Part shown: positions 49,712-60,195 of the stretch, piece after piece
Numbering within the stretch: the stretch's first letter is position 1
Layout: the number at the start of each line of letters is the position of its first letter
DNA from: Neisseria dentiae
GTDB lineage: Bacteria > Pseudomonadota > Gammaproteobacteria > Burkholderiales > Neisseriaceae
DNA length: 64,000 nucleotides
Direction: 5' to 3'
NCBI RefSeq assembly: GCF_024580525.1
Contig: NZ_JANIKQ010000004.1
Coordinates: forward strand, 1-64,000
The notes under the pieces: model-generated
Databases searched by the model: none
Told to the model about the DNA's origin: nothing
Seen by the model: the letters and a program-made list of their open reading frames with translations, nothing else
Translations under genes and position numbers: made by a program

Positions 49712-51760
49712 TTAAGCCGCTTCCACATCGAAGCCGCTGTGGCGCAGCAGCGCGTCGATTTGCGGTTCGCGGCCACGGAAGGCTTTGAACGACTCCATTG
49801 CGCTGCGCGAGCCGCCCACGGCGAGGATTTCCATCCAGAAACGTTTGCCGGTGGCTTTGATGTCGCCGCTTTCTTCAAAGGCGGCGTAAGCGTCGGCCGA
49901 CAACACTTCCGCCCAAGCGTAGCTGTAGTAGCCTGCGGCGTAGCCGCCGGCGAAGATGTGGCCGAAGCTCAGGGCGAAACGGTTGTAGGCGGGCGGCTGT
50001 ACCACGGCCACTTCTTTGCGCACGTTTTCCAAAACCTGCGGCCATTCTTTCAGACGGCCTTTGTCGCTTTGGCTGTAAATCAGCATGTCAAACAGGGCGA
50101 ATTCCATCTGGCGCACTAAAAACATACCGCGCTGGAAGTTTTTCGCGGCCACCATTTTGTCGAACAGCCCGCGCGGCAGAACGGCGCCGTTGTCTTCGTG
50201 CGACGACATTTCGGCCAGCACGTCGTATTCCCAAGTGAAATTTTCCATAAACTGGCTGGGCAGTTCCACGGCGTCCCATTCCACGCCGTTGATGCCGGAA
50301 ACGCCTAATTCGTCGACCTGCGTGAGCAGGTGGTGCAGGCCGTGGCCGGTTTCGTGGAACAGGGTGATGATTTCGTCGTGGCTCAGGCGCGACTCTTTGC
50401 CGCCCACGGGCGGGGTGAAGTTGCACACCAGATAGGCAACCGGCGTCTGCGTTTGGCCGATGCGGCTGCCCGACACGAAACGGCGGCGGCCGCGGTAGTC
50501 GTTCATCCATGCGCCGCCGCGCTTGCCTTCGCGGGCGTATAAATCCATATACACGCCGCCGATAATCGAGCCGCCTTTTTCCAGCTCGAAATAGCGCACG
50601 TCGGGGTGCCAAACGGGCACGGTTTTTTCGATGAAGTTCACGCCGTAAAGGCGGTTGACTTGGGCAAACAGCCCGGCGAGCACTTTGCCGGCGGGAAAAT
50701 ATTTTTTCACTTCGGTTTCGCTGAAGGCGTATTTGGCTTCGCGCAGTTTTTCGCCGGCATAGGTCAGATCCCATGCCTGCGGGTCGGCGATGCCGAGGTT
50801 GTCGCGCGCGAACGCCTGCACTTCGGCCAAATCTTTTTCGGCAAACGGTTTGGCGCGTGCGGCCAAATCGTGCAGAAAACCGAGCACCTGTTCGGGCGTG
50901 TCGGCCATTTTGGTGAACAGCGACAGTTCGGCGAAATTATTGAAACCCAGCAGTTGCGCTTCTTGCAGGGCGATTTCCAAACGGCGGCCGATATTGGCGG
51001 TGTTGTCGAACTTGCCCTCATCGCTCAGTTCGCTGGCGCGGGTAACGTAGGCGCGGTAAATCTGTTCGCGCAGGCTGCGGTTGTCGGCATACTGCATCAC
51101 GGCGATGTAGTGCGGCATTTGCAGGCCGATTTTGTAGCCTGTTTTGCCTTCGGCCTGGGCTGCGGCGGCAAACATGGCCAAAGCGTCTTCGGTGAGGCCG
51201 GCCAGTTGGCTGCTATCGTTAAAATAAAGGGCAAACGCATCAGTGGCGTCGAGCACGTTTTGCGAAAATCGGGCGCCCAGTTGCGCGCTTTCGGTTTGCA
51301 GCGCGGCAAATTCGGCCTGTTGTTCGGGCGGTAGCTCGGCGCCGCTGAGCACGAAGTCGCGCAGGTCGTGGTTTAGTTTGGTTTGGCGGGCGGCATCGAG
51401 TTTGGCGAACTCGGGTGAGTTTTTGATGGCTTTAAAACGTTCGTAAAGTTCGATGTCTTGGCCGATTTCGGTGAAAAACACGGTAACTTCAGGCATCAGT
51501 TCGTTATACACGGCGCGCAGTTCGGGGGTGTCGACCACCGAATTGAGGTGCGCCACCACGCCCCAAATGCGGCCGACGCGCTCGGTGATGTCGGTCAGGC
51601 GCTCCACCGTGTTTTCCCATGTGGCGCCGCTTTGCGCCTTGATGCCGGCAATTTCGGCGCGTGCTTCGCTCATGGCGGTTTCGAGAGCGGGGCGGATGTC
51701 GCCGGTGCGGATTTCGTTATAGCGCGGCTCGTCGGCCAGATTCAATAATACGTTGCTCAT
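49712..51760 (-). CDS. prlC: oligopeptidase A (M3 family)
   Basis: 682 residues. The zinc-binding motif is HETGHGLHHLLTQ (His, His and the distal Glu), in the context LSHDEIITLFHETGHGLHH. Family segments: GGVYMDLYAREGKRGGAWMND and FAGGYAAGYYSYAWAEVLSADAYAAF. It degrades cytoplasmic peptides, including cleaved signal peptides. Full length, intact. Confidence 0.96.
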   Translation of the reverse strand: MSNVLLNLADEPRYNEIRTGDIRPALETAMSEARAEIAGIKAQSGATWENTVERLTDITERVGRIWGVVAHLNSVVDTPELRAVYNELMPEVTVFFTEIGQDIELYERFKAIKNSPEFAKLDAARQTKLNHDLRDFVLSGAELPPEQQAEFAALQTESAQLGARFSQNVLDATDAFALYFNDSSQLAGLTEDALAMFAAAAQAEGKTGYKIGLQMPHYIAVMQYADNRSLREQIYRAYVTRASELSDEGKFDNTANIGRRLEIALQEAQLLGFNNFAELSLFTKMADTPEQVLGFLHDLAARAKPFAEKDLAEVQAFARDNLGIADPQAWDLTYAGEKLREAKYAFSETEVKKYFPAGKVLAGLFAQVNRLYGVNFIEKTVPVWHPDVRYFELEKGGSIIGGVYMDLYAREGKRGGAWMNDYRGRRRFVSGSRIGQTQTPVAYLVCNFTPPVGGKESRLSHDEIITLFHETGHGLHHLLTQVDELGVSGINGVEWDAVELPSQFMENFTWEYDVLAEMSSHEDNGAVLPRGLFDKMVAAKNFQRGMFLVRQMEFALFDMLIYSQSDKGRLKEWPQVLENVRKEVAVVQPPAYNRFALSFGHIFAGGYAAGYYSYAWAEVLSADAYAAFEESGDIKATGKRFWMEILAVGGSRSAMESFKAFRGREPQIDALLRHSGFDVEAA

Positions 51761-52043
51761 GGGGTTCCTCTTAAAAATACGGTTTCAGACGGCCTTATAT
51801 GGCGGCAAGGCTGCAATATTAAAGCCTTTTTCGCGGCGGCGGGATAAATTAAGCCGAACGGCCTGATATGGAAATCATCACAATTTTAAAAAATATACTT
51901 CAAAAATGATAACGATATGTTTTATTGGAGTGTGGTTTTTAAAGGTATTCGGCAGGTTTCGGGCCATAAATCCGCCCCGCCGTTAAGTTTTGCCGCAAAG
52001 AGTTGTTATAGAATGGGGCGTGATGTTTATTACGGTTATTGCT

Positions 52044-52355
52044 ATGAACGCTGTTACTCCCGAACTGAAACGCAACGCCGTTTTGCTCAAGCTGATGGGC
52101 AACCCCGAGCGGCTGGCGATTATGGCGCTGCTGCAAGAGAGCGAGCGCAGCATCGACGAGCTGGCGGGCATATTGGCGTTGCAGCCGACCGTGGTGTCGA
52201 AGCATCTGACGCGGCTGCGAGCCGAGGGGTTGGTCGATTACACGCGCTACCACCGCGTGCTGCAATACCGGCTGGTGTCGCAGCAGGCATCGGCGGTGCT
52301 GGATACTTTGCTTGCGTTCGGCGCCAAGCCGCAAAAAAGCGCCGCCAAAGAATAA
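52044..52355 (+). CDS. ArsR-family winged-helix regulator
   Basis: 103 residues from the ATG at 52044 (MNAVTPELKRNAVLLKLMG). Upstream in-frame ATGs at 51990 and 52023 exist but give a less typical N-terminus. HTH region: SIDELAGILALQPTVVSKHLTRLRAEGLVDYTRYHRVLQYRL. It has no cysteines, so it does not sense metals through the CVC motif. The target is unknown; the neighbours are prlC (divergent) and xth (downstream, same strand). A terminator follows it. Confidence 0.85.
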   Translation: MNAVTPELKRNAVLLKLMGNPERLAIMALLQESERSIDELAGILALQPTVVSKHLTRLRAEGLVDYTRYHRVLQYRLVSQQASAVLDTLLAFGAKPQKSAAKE

Positions 52356-52378
52356 ACGGTTTTCAAGGCCGTCTGAAA

Positions 52379-52405
52379 AAAGCCCGCCCTTTCGGCGGGC
52401 TTTGT
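52379..52405 (+). terminator. hairpin terminator after the ArsR gene
   Basis: AAAGCCCGCC, loop CTTTC, GGCGGGC, then TTTGTTT. Confidence 0.8.
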
Positions 52406-52474
52406 TTCGGCAGCCGTGCAGGGAAAAACGAAGTGTGGCACAATCGGCGCCCTGAATATTAACCGGGGCTGTTT

Positions 52475-53245
52475 ATGAAAATCGCTACTTGGAATGTCAA
52501 TTCCCTCAACGTGCGCCTGCCGCAGGTGCAAGACTGGCTGCAACAACACCAACCCGATGTGTTGGTGTTGCAGGAGCTGAAGCTCGACCAAGACAAATAT
52601 CCCGCCGCCGTTTTTCAGATGGGCGGCTGGCATACCGTGTGGAGCGGCCAGAAAACCTATAACGGCGTGGCCATTATCAGCAGGGCCGAACCGCAGGACG
52701 TGCATGCCGGCCTGCCCGCGCTGCCCGACGACCCGCAGCGGCGCGTGATTGCCGCCACCGTCGGCGGCGTGCGCGTGATTAATGTGTATTGCGTGAACGG
52801 CGAAGCGCCCGACAGCCCGAAATTCGAATACAAACGGCAATGGTTTGCCGCGCTGGCCGAATTTGTGCGCGGCGAAATAGGGCGTTACGAAAAATTGGTG
52901 CTGCTGGGCGATTTCAACATCGCCCCCGCCGATGCCGACTGTTACGACCCCGAAAAATGGCATGAAAAAATCCATTGCACCAGCGCCGAGCGGTCGTGGT
53001 TTGGCAACCTGCTCGGTTTGGGCTTAACCGACAGCCTGCGCCACCTCCACCCCGAGGGCGCGTATTACACCTGGTGGGATTACCGCGGCGCGATGTTCCA
53101 ACGCAAACAGGGTTTGCGCATCGACCATATTTTGGTTACGCCGGCATTGCGCGATGCGCTGCAAACCGTACAGGTGGATTCTGAGGCGCGCGCACAGGAG
53201 CGCCCCAGCGACCATGCGCCGGTGTGGGCGGAGTTTGCGGTGTAG
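52475..53245 (+). CDS. xthA: exodeoxyribonuclease III (AP endonuclease)
   Basis: 256 residues, endonuclease/exonuclease/phosphatase fold. Motifs: MKIATWNVNSLNVR, LVLQELKLDQDKYP (catalytic Glu in QEL), YNGVAIISR, VLLGDFNIAPADADCYDP, and DHILVTPAL with the terminal SDHAPVWAEF (catalytic His). It repairs abasic sites in DNA. A DUS-pair hairpin follows at 53277. Confidence 0.95.
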   Translation: MKIATWNVNSLNVRLPQVQDWLQQHQPDVLVLQELKLDQDKYPAAVFQMGGWHTVWSGQKTYNGVAIISRAEPQDVHAGLPALPDDPQRRVIAATVGGVRVINVYCVNGEAPDSPKFEYKRQWFAALAEFVRGEIGRYEKLVLLGDFNIAPADADCYDPEKWHEKIHCTSAERSWFGNLLGLGLTDSLRHLHPEGAYYTWWDYRGAMFQRKQGLRIDHILVTPALRDALQTVQVDSEARAQERPSDHAPVWAEFAV

Positions 53246-53276
53246 CGGTGTCGGTTTGCCGCCGAATCATCATGAA

Positions 53277-53322
53277 GGCCGTCTGAAAAGGTTTGTATTC
53301 AAACAAACTTTTCAGACGGCCT
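53277..53322. terminator. DUS-pair hairpin after xthA
   Basis: AGGCCGTCTGAAAAG and CTTTTCAGACGGCCT around an inner TTTGTATTCAAACAAA pairing, then GTTTC. Confidence 0.7.
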
Positions 53323-53399
53323 GTTTCATATGCAGCGTATTCAAATGTTTTGCAGCCTGAGGCTTTTGCAAAATTCTTTTAGATGCCTTAAAACATTTG

Positions 53400-53477
53400 C
53401 GTCATACTCGGGCTTGACCCGAGTATCTCTTTGTCTTCTAAAACACACAGATACTCGGGTCAAGCCCGAGTATGACG
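53400..53477. repeat. dispersed palindromic repeat, copy C
   Basis: CGTCATACTCGGGCTTGACCCGAGTATC and CAGATACTCGGGTCAAGCCCGAGTATGACG as inverted arms around about 20 bases. Flanks AAAACATTTG (left) and AAATAAATTCAGGATTAAAACG (right) are shared with other copies. It lies between converging xthA and trkA. Confidence 0.75.
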
Positions 53478-53536
53478 AAATATAAATAAATTCAGGATTA
53501 AAACGGCTTTTTTGCAAAAGCCGCTGACTGCATTCA

Positions 53537-54931
53537 CTAGCCGAAAAAGCCCATTTTCACGGCAATCAGTTTTTCCAGTTCGCGCAATACGCGGCGGCGC
53601 GACACGAAGAAAATAATGTGGTCGCCGTCGGCCATTACCGCGTCTTCTTTGTGGCCCATCACCACTTCGTCGCCGCGCACGAGGGCGGCGAAGTGGCAGC
53701 CCTGCGGCCATTTGATTTCCGACACGCGGCGGCCGACCAGCGCGGAGGTTTGTTTGTCGCCGTGCACCACCACTTCGATGGCTTCGGCCGTGCCGCGCCG
53801 CAGGGGGTGGACGGCTACTACGTCGCCGCGGCGGATGTGGGCGAGAATCGAGCCGATGGTTACCAGATGCGGCGATACTACGATGTCGATTTTGTTGCCT
53901 TCGAGCAAATCCACATAGCTTGAGCGGTTGACAATGGTGATTACGCGCTTGGCGCCGAGGTTTTTGGCCAGCAGGCTCGACATGATGTTGTTTTCGTCGT
54001 CGTTGGTGAGGGCACAGAAAACGTCGATTTCGTCGATATATTCCTGCTCGAGCAGGGTTTCGTCGGAGGCGGAACCCAGCAGCACCAGTGTGCTGTCGAG
54101 GTGTTCGGCCAGCCAGTCGGCGCGGTTTTTGTTGTATTCGATGATTTTGATGTCCATATCGCTTTCGAGCTGTTTGGCCAGCCGGTAGCCGATGTTGCCG
54201 CCGCCGGCGATCATGATGCGGCGGTTGCGCTGCTCGTTGGGCCGCAGCTCGCGCATCATGATTTTCACGTTTTCGGTGCCGGCCACGAAAAACACTTCGT
54301 CGCCTTCGATAATCACGGTTTGGGCGGAGGGCACAATCAGGCGGTTGTTGCGGTAGATGGCGCAGATTTGGCAATCTACCCCTTCGGGCAGGTGTTGGTT
54401 GATTTGGGAGATTTCTTTATCGACCAACAAGCCGCCTTTGCGCGCCTGCACCACCACCATGCGGGCTTTGTCGTCGGCAAAGCGCAAAACCTGCAAGGCG
54501 CTGGTGTAGCTGAGCAGGCCGGCCAGCCGTTCGGTTACCAGTTCTTCGGGGCTGATCGACTCGGTGATGTCGAACATATCGAGGCTGCTTTGCTCTTCTT
54601 CGGTGCGGTAGTCGAGATAATCGGTGGAGCGCACGCGGGCGATACGGCTGGGAATGTTGAACACGTCGGCGGCGATTTTGCAGGCCACGATGTTGGTTTC
54701 GTCGCTGCGGGTGAGCGCCAGCAGCAGGTCGGCGTCTTCCGCGCCCGCGCGTTTGAGCATAAACGGCGAGGCGCCGTTGCCCAGCAGGGTTTGTACGTCG
54801 AGCTTGCTGCCGATGTTTTGCAGCGCGGTTTCGTTAACGTCGATGATGGTTACGTCGTTGCCGGGCAGCGAGGCCAGTTCTTGGGCAACGGTGGAGCCTA
54901 CCTGGCCGCTGCCGAGTATCAGTATTTTCAC
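53537..54931 (-). CDS. trkA: Trk potassium uptake regulatory protein TrkA
   Basis: 464 residues, with two RCK_N/RCK_C repeats. The first NAD site is MKILILGSGQVGSTVAQEL; the second starts at about 230 with RIMIAGGGNIGYRLAKQLE. RCK_C segments: LVDKEISQINQHLP and LVGRRVSEIKWPQGCHFAALV. It is the cytoplasmic gating subunit of a TrkH/TrkG potassium channel. TrkH is not in the window. It converges with xthA. Confidence 0.95.
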   Translation of the reverse strand: MKILILGSGQVGSTVAQELASLPGNDVTIIDVNETALQNIGSKLDVQTLLGNGASPFMLKRAGAEDADLLLALTRSDETNIVACKIAADVFNIPSRIARVRSTDYLDYRTEEEQSSLDMFDITESISPEELVTERLAGLLSYTSALQVLRFADDKARMVVVQARKGGLLVDKEISQINQHLPEGVDCQICAIYRNNRLIVPSAQTVIIEGDEVFFVAGTENVKIMMRELRPNEQRNRRIMIAGGGNIGYRLAKQLESDMDIKIIEYNKNRADWLAEHLDSTLVLLGSASDETLLEQEYIDEIDVFCALTNDDENNIMSSLLAKNLGAKRVITIVNRSSYVDLLEGNKIDIVVSPHLVTIGSILAHIRRGDVVAVHPLRRGTAEAIEVVVHGDKQTSALVGRRVSEIKWPQGCHFAALVRGDEVVMGHKEDAVMADGDHIIFFVSRRRVLRELEKLIAVKMGFFG

Positions 54932-55157
54932 GTTGATCTGCCGTGTTTTGCTGTGGGAAACGGTATTTTAGCCCAAAGGCCGTCTGAAAGCATTTTTCGG
55001 CTTGGCAAAAGGTTTCGGACGGCCCCGAACCGGGGCTGCCGGCTTATGCAAATATGTAAACTGCTTATGTTGATATAAATCATACGCGCTGCGGCATGCT
55101 GTATTAGAATAGCGGCAAACCTCAACACATTATTTCTGCTACTAAAAAGGGCTTCGC

Positions 55158-56543
55158 ATGGAAAATTGGACGCAAACTTTAAGCACGGGTACGCTGCTCG
55201 GCATTGCGGCAGGCGCCATCCTGCTGATTTTGATATTAATCATCAAATTCCGCGTGCACGCGCTGCTTACGCTGATGATTGTCAGCCTGCTGACCGCCAT
55301 CGCCACAGGGCTGCCGATGGGCAGCATCGTGAACGACGTGCTGGTGAAAAACTTCGGTGGCACGCTCGGCAGCGTGGCGTTGCTGGTGGGCTTGGGCGCC
55401 ATGCTCGGCAGGCTGGTGGAAACGTCGGGCGGCGCGCAATCGCTGGCCGATGCGCTGATCCGCGCTTTCGGCGAAAAGCGCGCACCGTTCGCGCTGGGCG
55501 TGGCTTCGCTGATTTTCGGCTTTCCGATTTTCTTCGATGCCGGCTTGGTGGTGATGCTGCCGATTGTGTTCGCCACCGCCCGCCGCATGAAAGCCAATGT
55601 TTTGGCCTACGGCATGGCCTCTATCGGCGCGTTTTCGGTGATGCACGTTTTCCTGCCGCCGCACCCCGGTCCGATTGCCGCTTCTGAATTTTACGGCGCC
55701 AATATCGGCCATGTGCTGCTGCTCGGCCTGCCGTTGGCGGTGATTACCTGGTATTTCAGCGGCTACCTGCTCGGCCAGGTGCTCGACCGCAAATTCGCCG
55801 TGCCCGTGCCCGACATTCTCAGCGGCGGCAAACAAGACGACGATCCGCCGCAGGAGCCGGCCAAGGCCGGCACGGTTATCGGCATTATGTTAATCCCCAT
55901 GCTGCTGATTTTCTTAAACACCGGCTTGGCCACGCTGATTGCCGAAAAAGTGGTGAGTGCCGACGAAGGCTGGGTGCAGACCCTGCGCATGATCGGCTCC
56001 ACACCTATCGCGCTGCTGATTTCGGTGCTGGTGGCCATGTTTGTGCTCGGCCGAAAACGCGGTGCAAAAGCCACCGCGCTTGAAAAAACCGTTGACGGCG
56101 CGCTCGGCCCCGTCTGCTCGGTGATTCTGATTACCGGTGCGGGCGGTATGTTCGGCGGCGTATTGCGCGCTTCGGGCATCGGCCAGGCCTTGGCCGACAG
56201 CATGGGCCATTTGGGTATTCCCGTGCTGCTGGGCTGCTTTTTGGTGGCGCTGGCGCTGCGTATCGCGCAAGGTTCGGCCACGGTTGCCTTAACCACCGCC
56301 GCCGCGCTGATGGCGCCCGCCGTGGCCGCCGCCGGCTACAGCGACTGGCAGCTTGCCTGCATTGTTTTGGCCACCGCCGCCGGTTCCGTAGGCGTGAGCC
56401 ATTTCAACGATTCCGGCTTCTGGCTGGTCGGCCGCCTGCTCGATATGGACGTGCCCACCACGCTGAAAACCTGGACGGTTAACCAAACCCTGATTGCCGC
56501 CATCGGCTTCGCACTTTCCGCCCTTGCGTTCAGCATCTTATAA
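55158..56543 (+). CDS. gntP: gluconate:H+ symporter (GntP family)
   Basis: 461 residues with 12 or more hydrophobic segments. Segments such as FGGTLGSVALLVGLGAMLGRLVETSGGAQSLADAL and FHDSGFWLVG-like SHFNDSGFWLVGRLLDMD at the C-terminal end are the GntP signature. It imports gluconate or a related aldonate; the neighbour gluconokinase (16 bases downstream) supports gluconate. The ATG at 55158 has an AAAAGGGC site. It is divergent from trkA. Confidence 0.93.
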   Translation: MENWTQTLSTGTLLGIAAGAILLILILIIKFRVHALLTLMIVSLLTAIATGLPMGSIVNDVLVKNFGGTLGSVALLVGLGAMLGRLVETSGGAQSLADALIRAFGEKRAPFALGVASLIFGFPIFFDAGLVVMLPIVFATARRMKANVLAYGMASIGAFSVMHVFLPPHPGPIAASEFYGANIGHVLLLGLPLAVITWYFSGYLLGQVLDRKFAVPVPDILSGGKQDDDPPQEPAKAGTVIGIMLIPMLLIFLNTGLATLIAEKVVSADEGWVQTLRMIGSTPIALLISVLVAMFVLGRKRGAKATALEKTVDGALGPVCSVILITGAGGMFGGVLRASGIGQALADSMGHLGIPVLLGCFLVALALRIAQGSATVALTTAAALMAPAVAAAGYSDWQLACIVLATAAGSVGVSHFNDSGFWLVGRLLDMDVPTTLKTWTVNQTLIAAIGFALSALAFSIL

Positions 56544-56559
56544 GTAAAGGAGCAATATC

Positions 56560-57084
56560 ATGGATACCGTACATTTCGTGCTGATGGGCGTGTGCGGCTG
56601 CGGCAAAACCACCGCTGCCCTTACCCTGCAACAGCATTTCCAATGCCCTTATGCCGAGGGCGACGAGTTCCACACGCAGGAAAACCGCGACAAAATGGGC
56701 GCAGGCATTCCGCTCACCGACGAAGACCGCTACCCGTGGCTGCGCAACCTGCGTGATTGGATGACCGCGCAGGCGCGTGCGGGCAAGCCCTACAGCATCG
56801 TTACCTGTTCGGCGCTCAAGCGCCAATACCGCGACATTCTGCGCGAAGCCGAGGGCAGGGTGGTGTTTATCCACCTCGCTCCACCGTATGAAGTGAACCT
56901 TGAGCGCATGATGGCGCGCAAAGGGCACTATATGAAAGCCGGTATGCTCGATTCGCAAATGGCAATTCTCGAAGAATTGGGTGCAGACGAAGCCGGCGTG
57001 CGCATCAGCAGCGCGGGCGAAGCCGACGAAGTGCAGGCCGAAATGATGGCTTGGGTGAAAGCGCAAGGCTTCGAGCCTAAATAA
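56560..57084 (+). CDS. gntK: gluconokinase (thermoresistant GntK type)
   Basis: 174 residues. P-loop GVCGCGKTTAALTLQ, lid-like segment EGDEFHTQENRDKMGAGIPLTDEDR, and TCSALKRQYRDILRE are hallmarks of the GntK family. It phosphorylates gluconate to 6-phosphogluconate for entry to the Entner-Doudoroff or pentose phosphate pathway. It is preceded after 16 bases by gntP, forming a gluconate operon with an AAAGGAG site. No GntR-type regulator gene is adjacent. Confidence 0.94.
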   Translation: MDTVHFVLMGVCGCGKTTAALTLQQHFQCPYAEGDEFHTQENRDKMGAGIPLTDEDRYPWLRNLRDWMTAQARAGKPYSIVTCSALKRQYRDILREAEGRVVFIHLAPPYEVNLERMMARKGHYMKAGMLDSQMAILEELGADEAGVRISSAGEADEVQAEMMAWVKAQGFEPK

Positions 57085-57098
57085 TCGTTAAACAGTCA

Positions 57099-57147
57099 AT
57101 CAGGCCGTCTGAAAAGGTTTTTCACATAAACCTTTTCAGACGGCCTG
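57099..57147 (+). terminator. DUS-pair terminator after gntK
   Basis: CAGGCCGTCTGAAAAGGTTT and AAACCTTTTCAGACGGCCTG around a short loop, a 20-bp stem. Confidence 0.75.
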
Positions 57148-57339
57148 ATTGTTTGGTTTGGGCTGTGCAGAATCTGAAACCTTTTCAAAATTCATTGAGG
57201 CCGTCTGAAACGCTTAAATACCGTCATGCTCGCGACGGTTGGATATTTCAGACGGCCTTGAGACATTTTGCAAAGGCTTCAATCTGTTTTTTATACCGTT
57301 TTTGCCGTGTTTGAGCCAAGGCCGAATACGGCAACGGTT

Positions 57340-57495
57340 TTAATGCGCGTGGCCGCGTTCGCCGTGGCTGTGGCCGTGATCCTGCATATTGTGTTCGCGC
57401 TCGGGGCCGCGGTCATGGCCACCATGGTGGGGAGCAACGCAGGCGGCCAGCAGCAGCGCGGTGGCGGCGGAGAGCAACAAGGCTTTGAATTTCAT
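57340..57495 (-). CDS. 51-residue histidine-rich lipoprotein
   Basis: The minus-strand ATG at 57495 has an AAAGGACGATAACG site. The signal peptide ends in the lipobox LAAC (Cys19). The mature part holds nine His in about 33 residues, in clusters such as APHHGGHDRG and QDHGHSHGERGHAH, with no hydrophobic residues. It looks like a metal-binding (zinc, nickel or copper) surface or periplasmic lipoprotein. Such tiny ORFs are usually missed. A second short lipoprotein gene of the same type lies upstream at 57875. Confidence 0.8.
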   Translation of the reverse strand: MKFKALLLSAATALLLAACVAPHHGGHDRGPEREHNMQDHGHSHGERGHAH

Positions 57496-57646
57496 CGTTA
57501 TCGTCCTTTCTTTATAAAGTGTGATTCGGGCGGCAACCCGCCGGAGAGAGAAGGGCGGGAAAAGGGTTTTGCAACGCCGAACCGTTTTTCGGCCACAGAT
57601 AATGTTACACTTCGGCTTGCGGTTTAAAACCGGTTTTTTACGGAAC

Positions 57647-57679
57647 AGGCCGTCTGAAAAAGTTTTCAGACGGCCTGCA
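57647..57679 (-). terminator. DUS-pair hairpin between the two small lipoprotein genes
   Basis: CAGGCCGTCTGAAAA, loop AG, TTTTCAGACGGCCTG. It follows the stop of the 57875 gene on the minus strand, so the two genes may have separate transcripts. Confidence 0.7.
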
Positions 57680-57698
57680 ACAGCCGGATCGGGCCGTG

Positions 57699-57875
57699 TT
57701 ATTGCTGCATGGTGCCCAGCGCGTCGGTGCCGGTGCCGGTGGTAGCGGCGGGTACGCTGTCTTGAACCTGACCCGCAGTGGTGTCAACGGCGGGGCTGTC
57801 GGTTGAAGACGAGCTGCACGCGGCGGCGGTTAAGGCGATGGCGGCAGAGAGCAGCAAAACTTTGATATGTTTCAT
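57699..57875 (-). CDS. 58-residue lipoprotein, Ser/Thr-rich
   Basis: ATG at 57875 on the minus strand with an AAAGGATAAACC site. The signal peptide MKHIKVLLLSAAIALTAAAC ends in lipobox AAAC (Cys20). The mature part is a low-complexity Ser/Thr/Ala/Gly/Asp sequence (SSSSTDSPAV, TTGTGTDALG). No family is recognised; it could be a small outer-membrane lipoprotein. It is close to a His-rich lipoprotein on the same strand and shares its signal sequence style. Confidence 0.75.
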   Translation of the reverse strand: MKHIKVLLLSAAIALTAAACSSSSTDSPAVDTTAGQVQDSVPAATTGTGTDALGTMQQ

Positions 57876-58084
57876 AACGGTTTATCCTTTGAAATTTGAA
57901 AAAAAACAGCACAGGGTGCTGTGCCGTTTTCATCTTAAAAGCCATCAGGCGGTTATGGCAATGCGGCTTAACACGGTTTTGCCCGATTAAAACCATAACT
58001 GCAAAGGCCGTCTGAAACTTTGCAGATATTAGGGAACTATTGTATAAACACCCAAACCAAAATTTACAGCCGACCGGAAAAACC

Positions 58085-58696
58085 ATGACTCCCCGTATCA
58101 AAATCTGCGGTTTCACCCGCCCCGAAGACGCCGCCGCCGCCGCCGAGTTGGGCGCCGACGCGGTGGGGTTGGTGTTTTACGAAAAAAGCAAACGCGCCGT
58201 GAGCATAGAAACGGCGCAGCGCATCGTGCGGGAGCTGCCGCCGTTTGTCGGCGTGGTGGCGCTGTTTGTCAACGAAGAAGCGGCGCGCATCGAAGAAATT
58301 CTCGCGCAGGTGCCGATAGACATCATCCAGTTTCACGGCGACGAGCCGCCCGAATTCTGCCGCCGTTTTGCGCGCCCCTATATCAAGGCCGTGCGCGTGC
58401 AAAACACCGCCGACATCATCTCGGCGCTCGAAACTTATCCCGACGCCCGCGCCGTGCTGTTCGACGCCCACATCGAAGGCGAATACGGCGGCACCGGCCA
58501 CAGCTTCGACTGGCGGATGCTGCCGCAAAACCTCAACGGCCATTGGATACTTTCAGGCGGCCTCACGCCCGACAACGTGGCCGAAGCTGTTAGAATAACG
58601 GGCGCGCAAACCGTTGACGTGTCCAGCGGCGTGGAAAGCGCGGCAGGCATCAAATCCGTTGCCAAAATGGCGGAGTTTATCCGCCGCCTATCATAA
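58085..58696 (+). CDS. trpF: phosphoribosylanthranilate isomerase
   Basis: 203 residues from the ATG at 58085 ([18 protein letters not shown]). TIM barrel with [10 protein letters not shown] (catalytic Cys), [32 protein letters not shown] (catalytic Asp) and [14 protein letters not shown]. It does the Amadori step of tryptophan synthesis. trpB follows after 9 bases, but trpA is not next. Confidence 0.95.
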   Translation: MTPRIKICGFTRPEDAAAAAELGADAVGLVFYEKSKRAVSIETAQRIVRELPPFVGVVALFVNEEAARIEEILAQVPIDIIQFHGDEPPEFCRRFARPYIKAVRVQNTADIISALETYPDARAVLFDAHIEGEYGGTGHSFDWRMLPQNLNGHWILSGGLTPDNVAEAVRITGAQTVDVSSGVESAAGIKSVAKMAEFIRRLS

Positions 58697-59908
<1,212 letters not shown>

Positions 59909-60060
59909 GGGTTTCAGACGGCCTGAGGTTTTGCAGGACTCATGCCGTTATGGAAAACTGCTTAGGGTGTGCAGTCAGAATGCTTGTGAAGCGGATTTTA
60001 ACCAAAAATACCGCCGCAACGCGGTTGGCTGCACGCCCCAATAACAAGGACGCATCTTAT

Positions 60061-60084
60061 GCCCGGGCTTGCCCGGGTATTTTT
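60061..60084 (+). terminator. hairpin terminator in the trpB-carbonic anhydrase gap
   Basis: CCCGGGC, TT, GCCCGGG, then TATTTTTATTG. The stem resembles the centre of the ACTCGGG repeat family. It is the only terminator-like structure seen in this gap. Confidence 0.6.
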
Positions 60085-60155
60085 ATTGTTTGGAGAGAAA
60101 GGCAAAGGTCTCGGGCCGGGTATCGGAAAAGTAGCCGTGCGTAGTTAGACATGGC

Positions 60156-60195
60156 TTGACGGAGGTCAATCAAACCTTATTAACGATAATATATT
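60156..60195 (+). promoter_or_regulatory. FNR-like site and promoter of carbonic anhydrase
   Basis: TTGAC-GGAG-GTCAA (60156-60169) is an FNR/CRP-type palindrome close to TTGAT-N4-ATCAA. A TATATT at 60190-60195 would place the start near 60203 and the site centre near -41, the class II activation position. An alternative -10 is TATAAT at 60203-60208. Confidence 0.45.

Noticed and set aside
31587..53477. CRISPR array from the repeated ACTCGGG units
   Set aside because: Copies are thousands of bases apart, palindromic and intergenic, with no regular spacers or cas genes.
53460..54374. 304-residue minus-strand frame overlapping trkA
   Set aside because: Its composition (Arg/Pro/His-rich) is that of a frameshifted shadow of trkA, which is intact in another frame.
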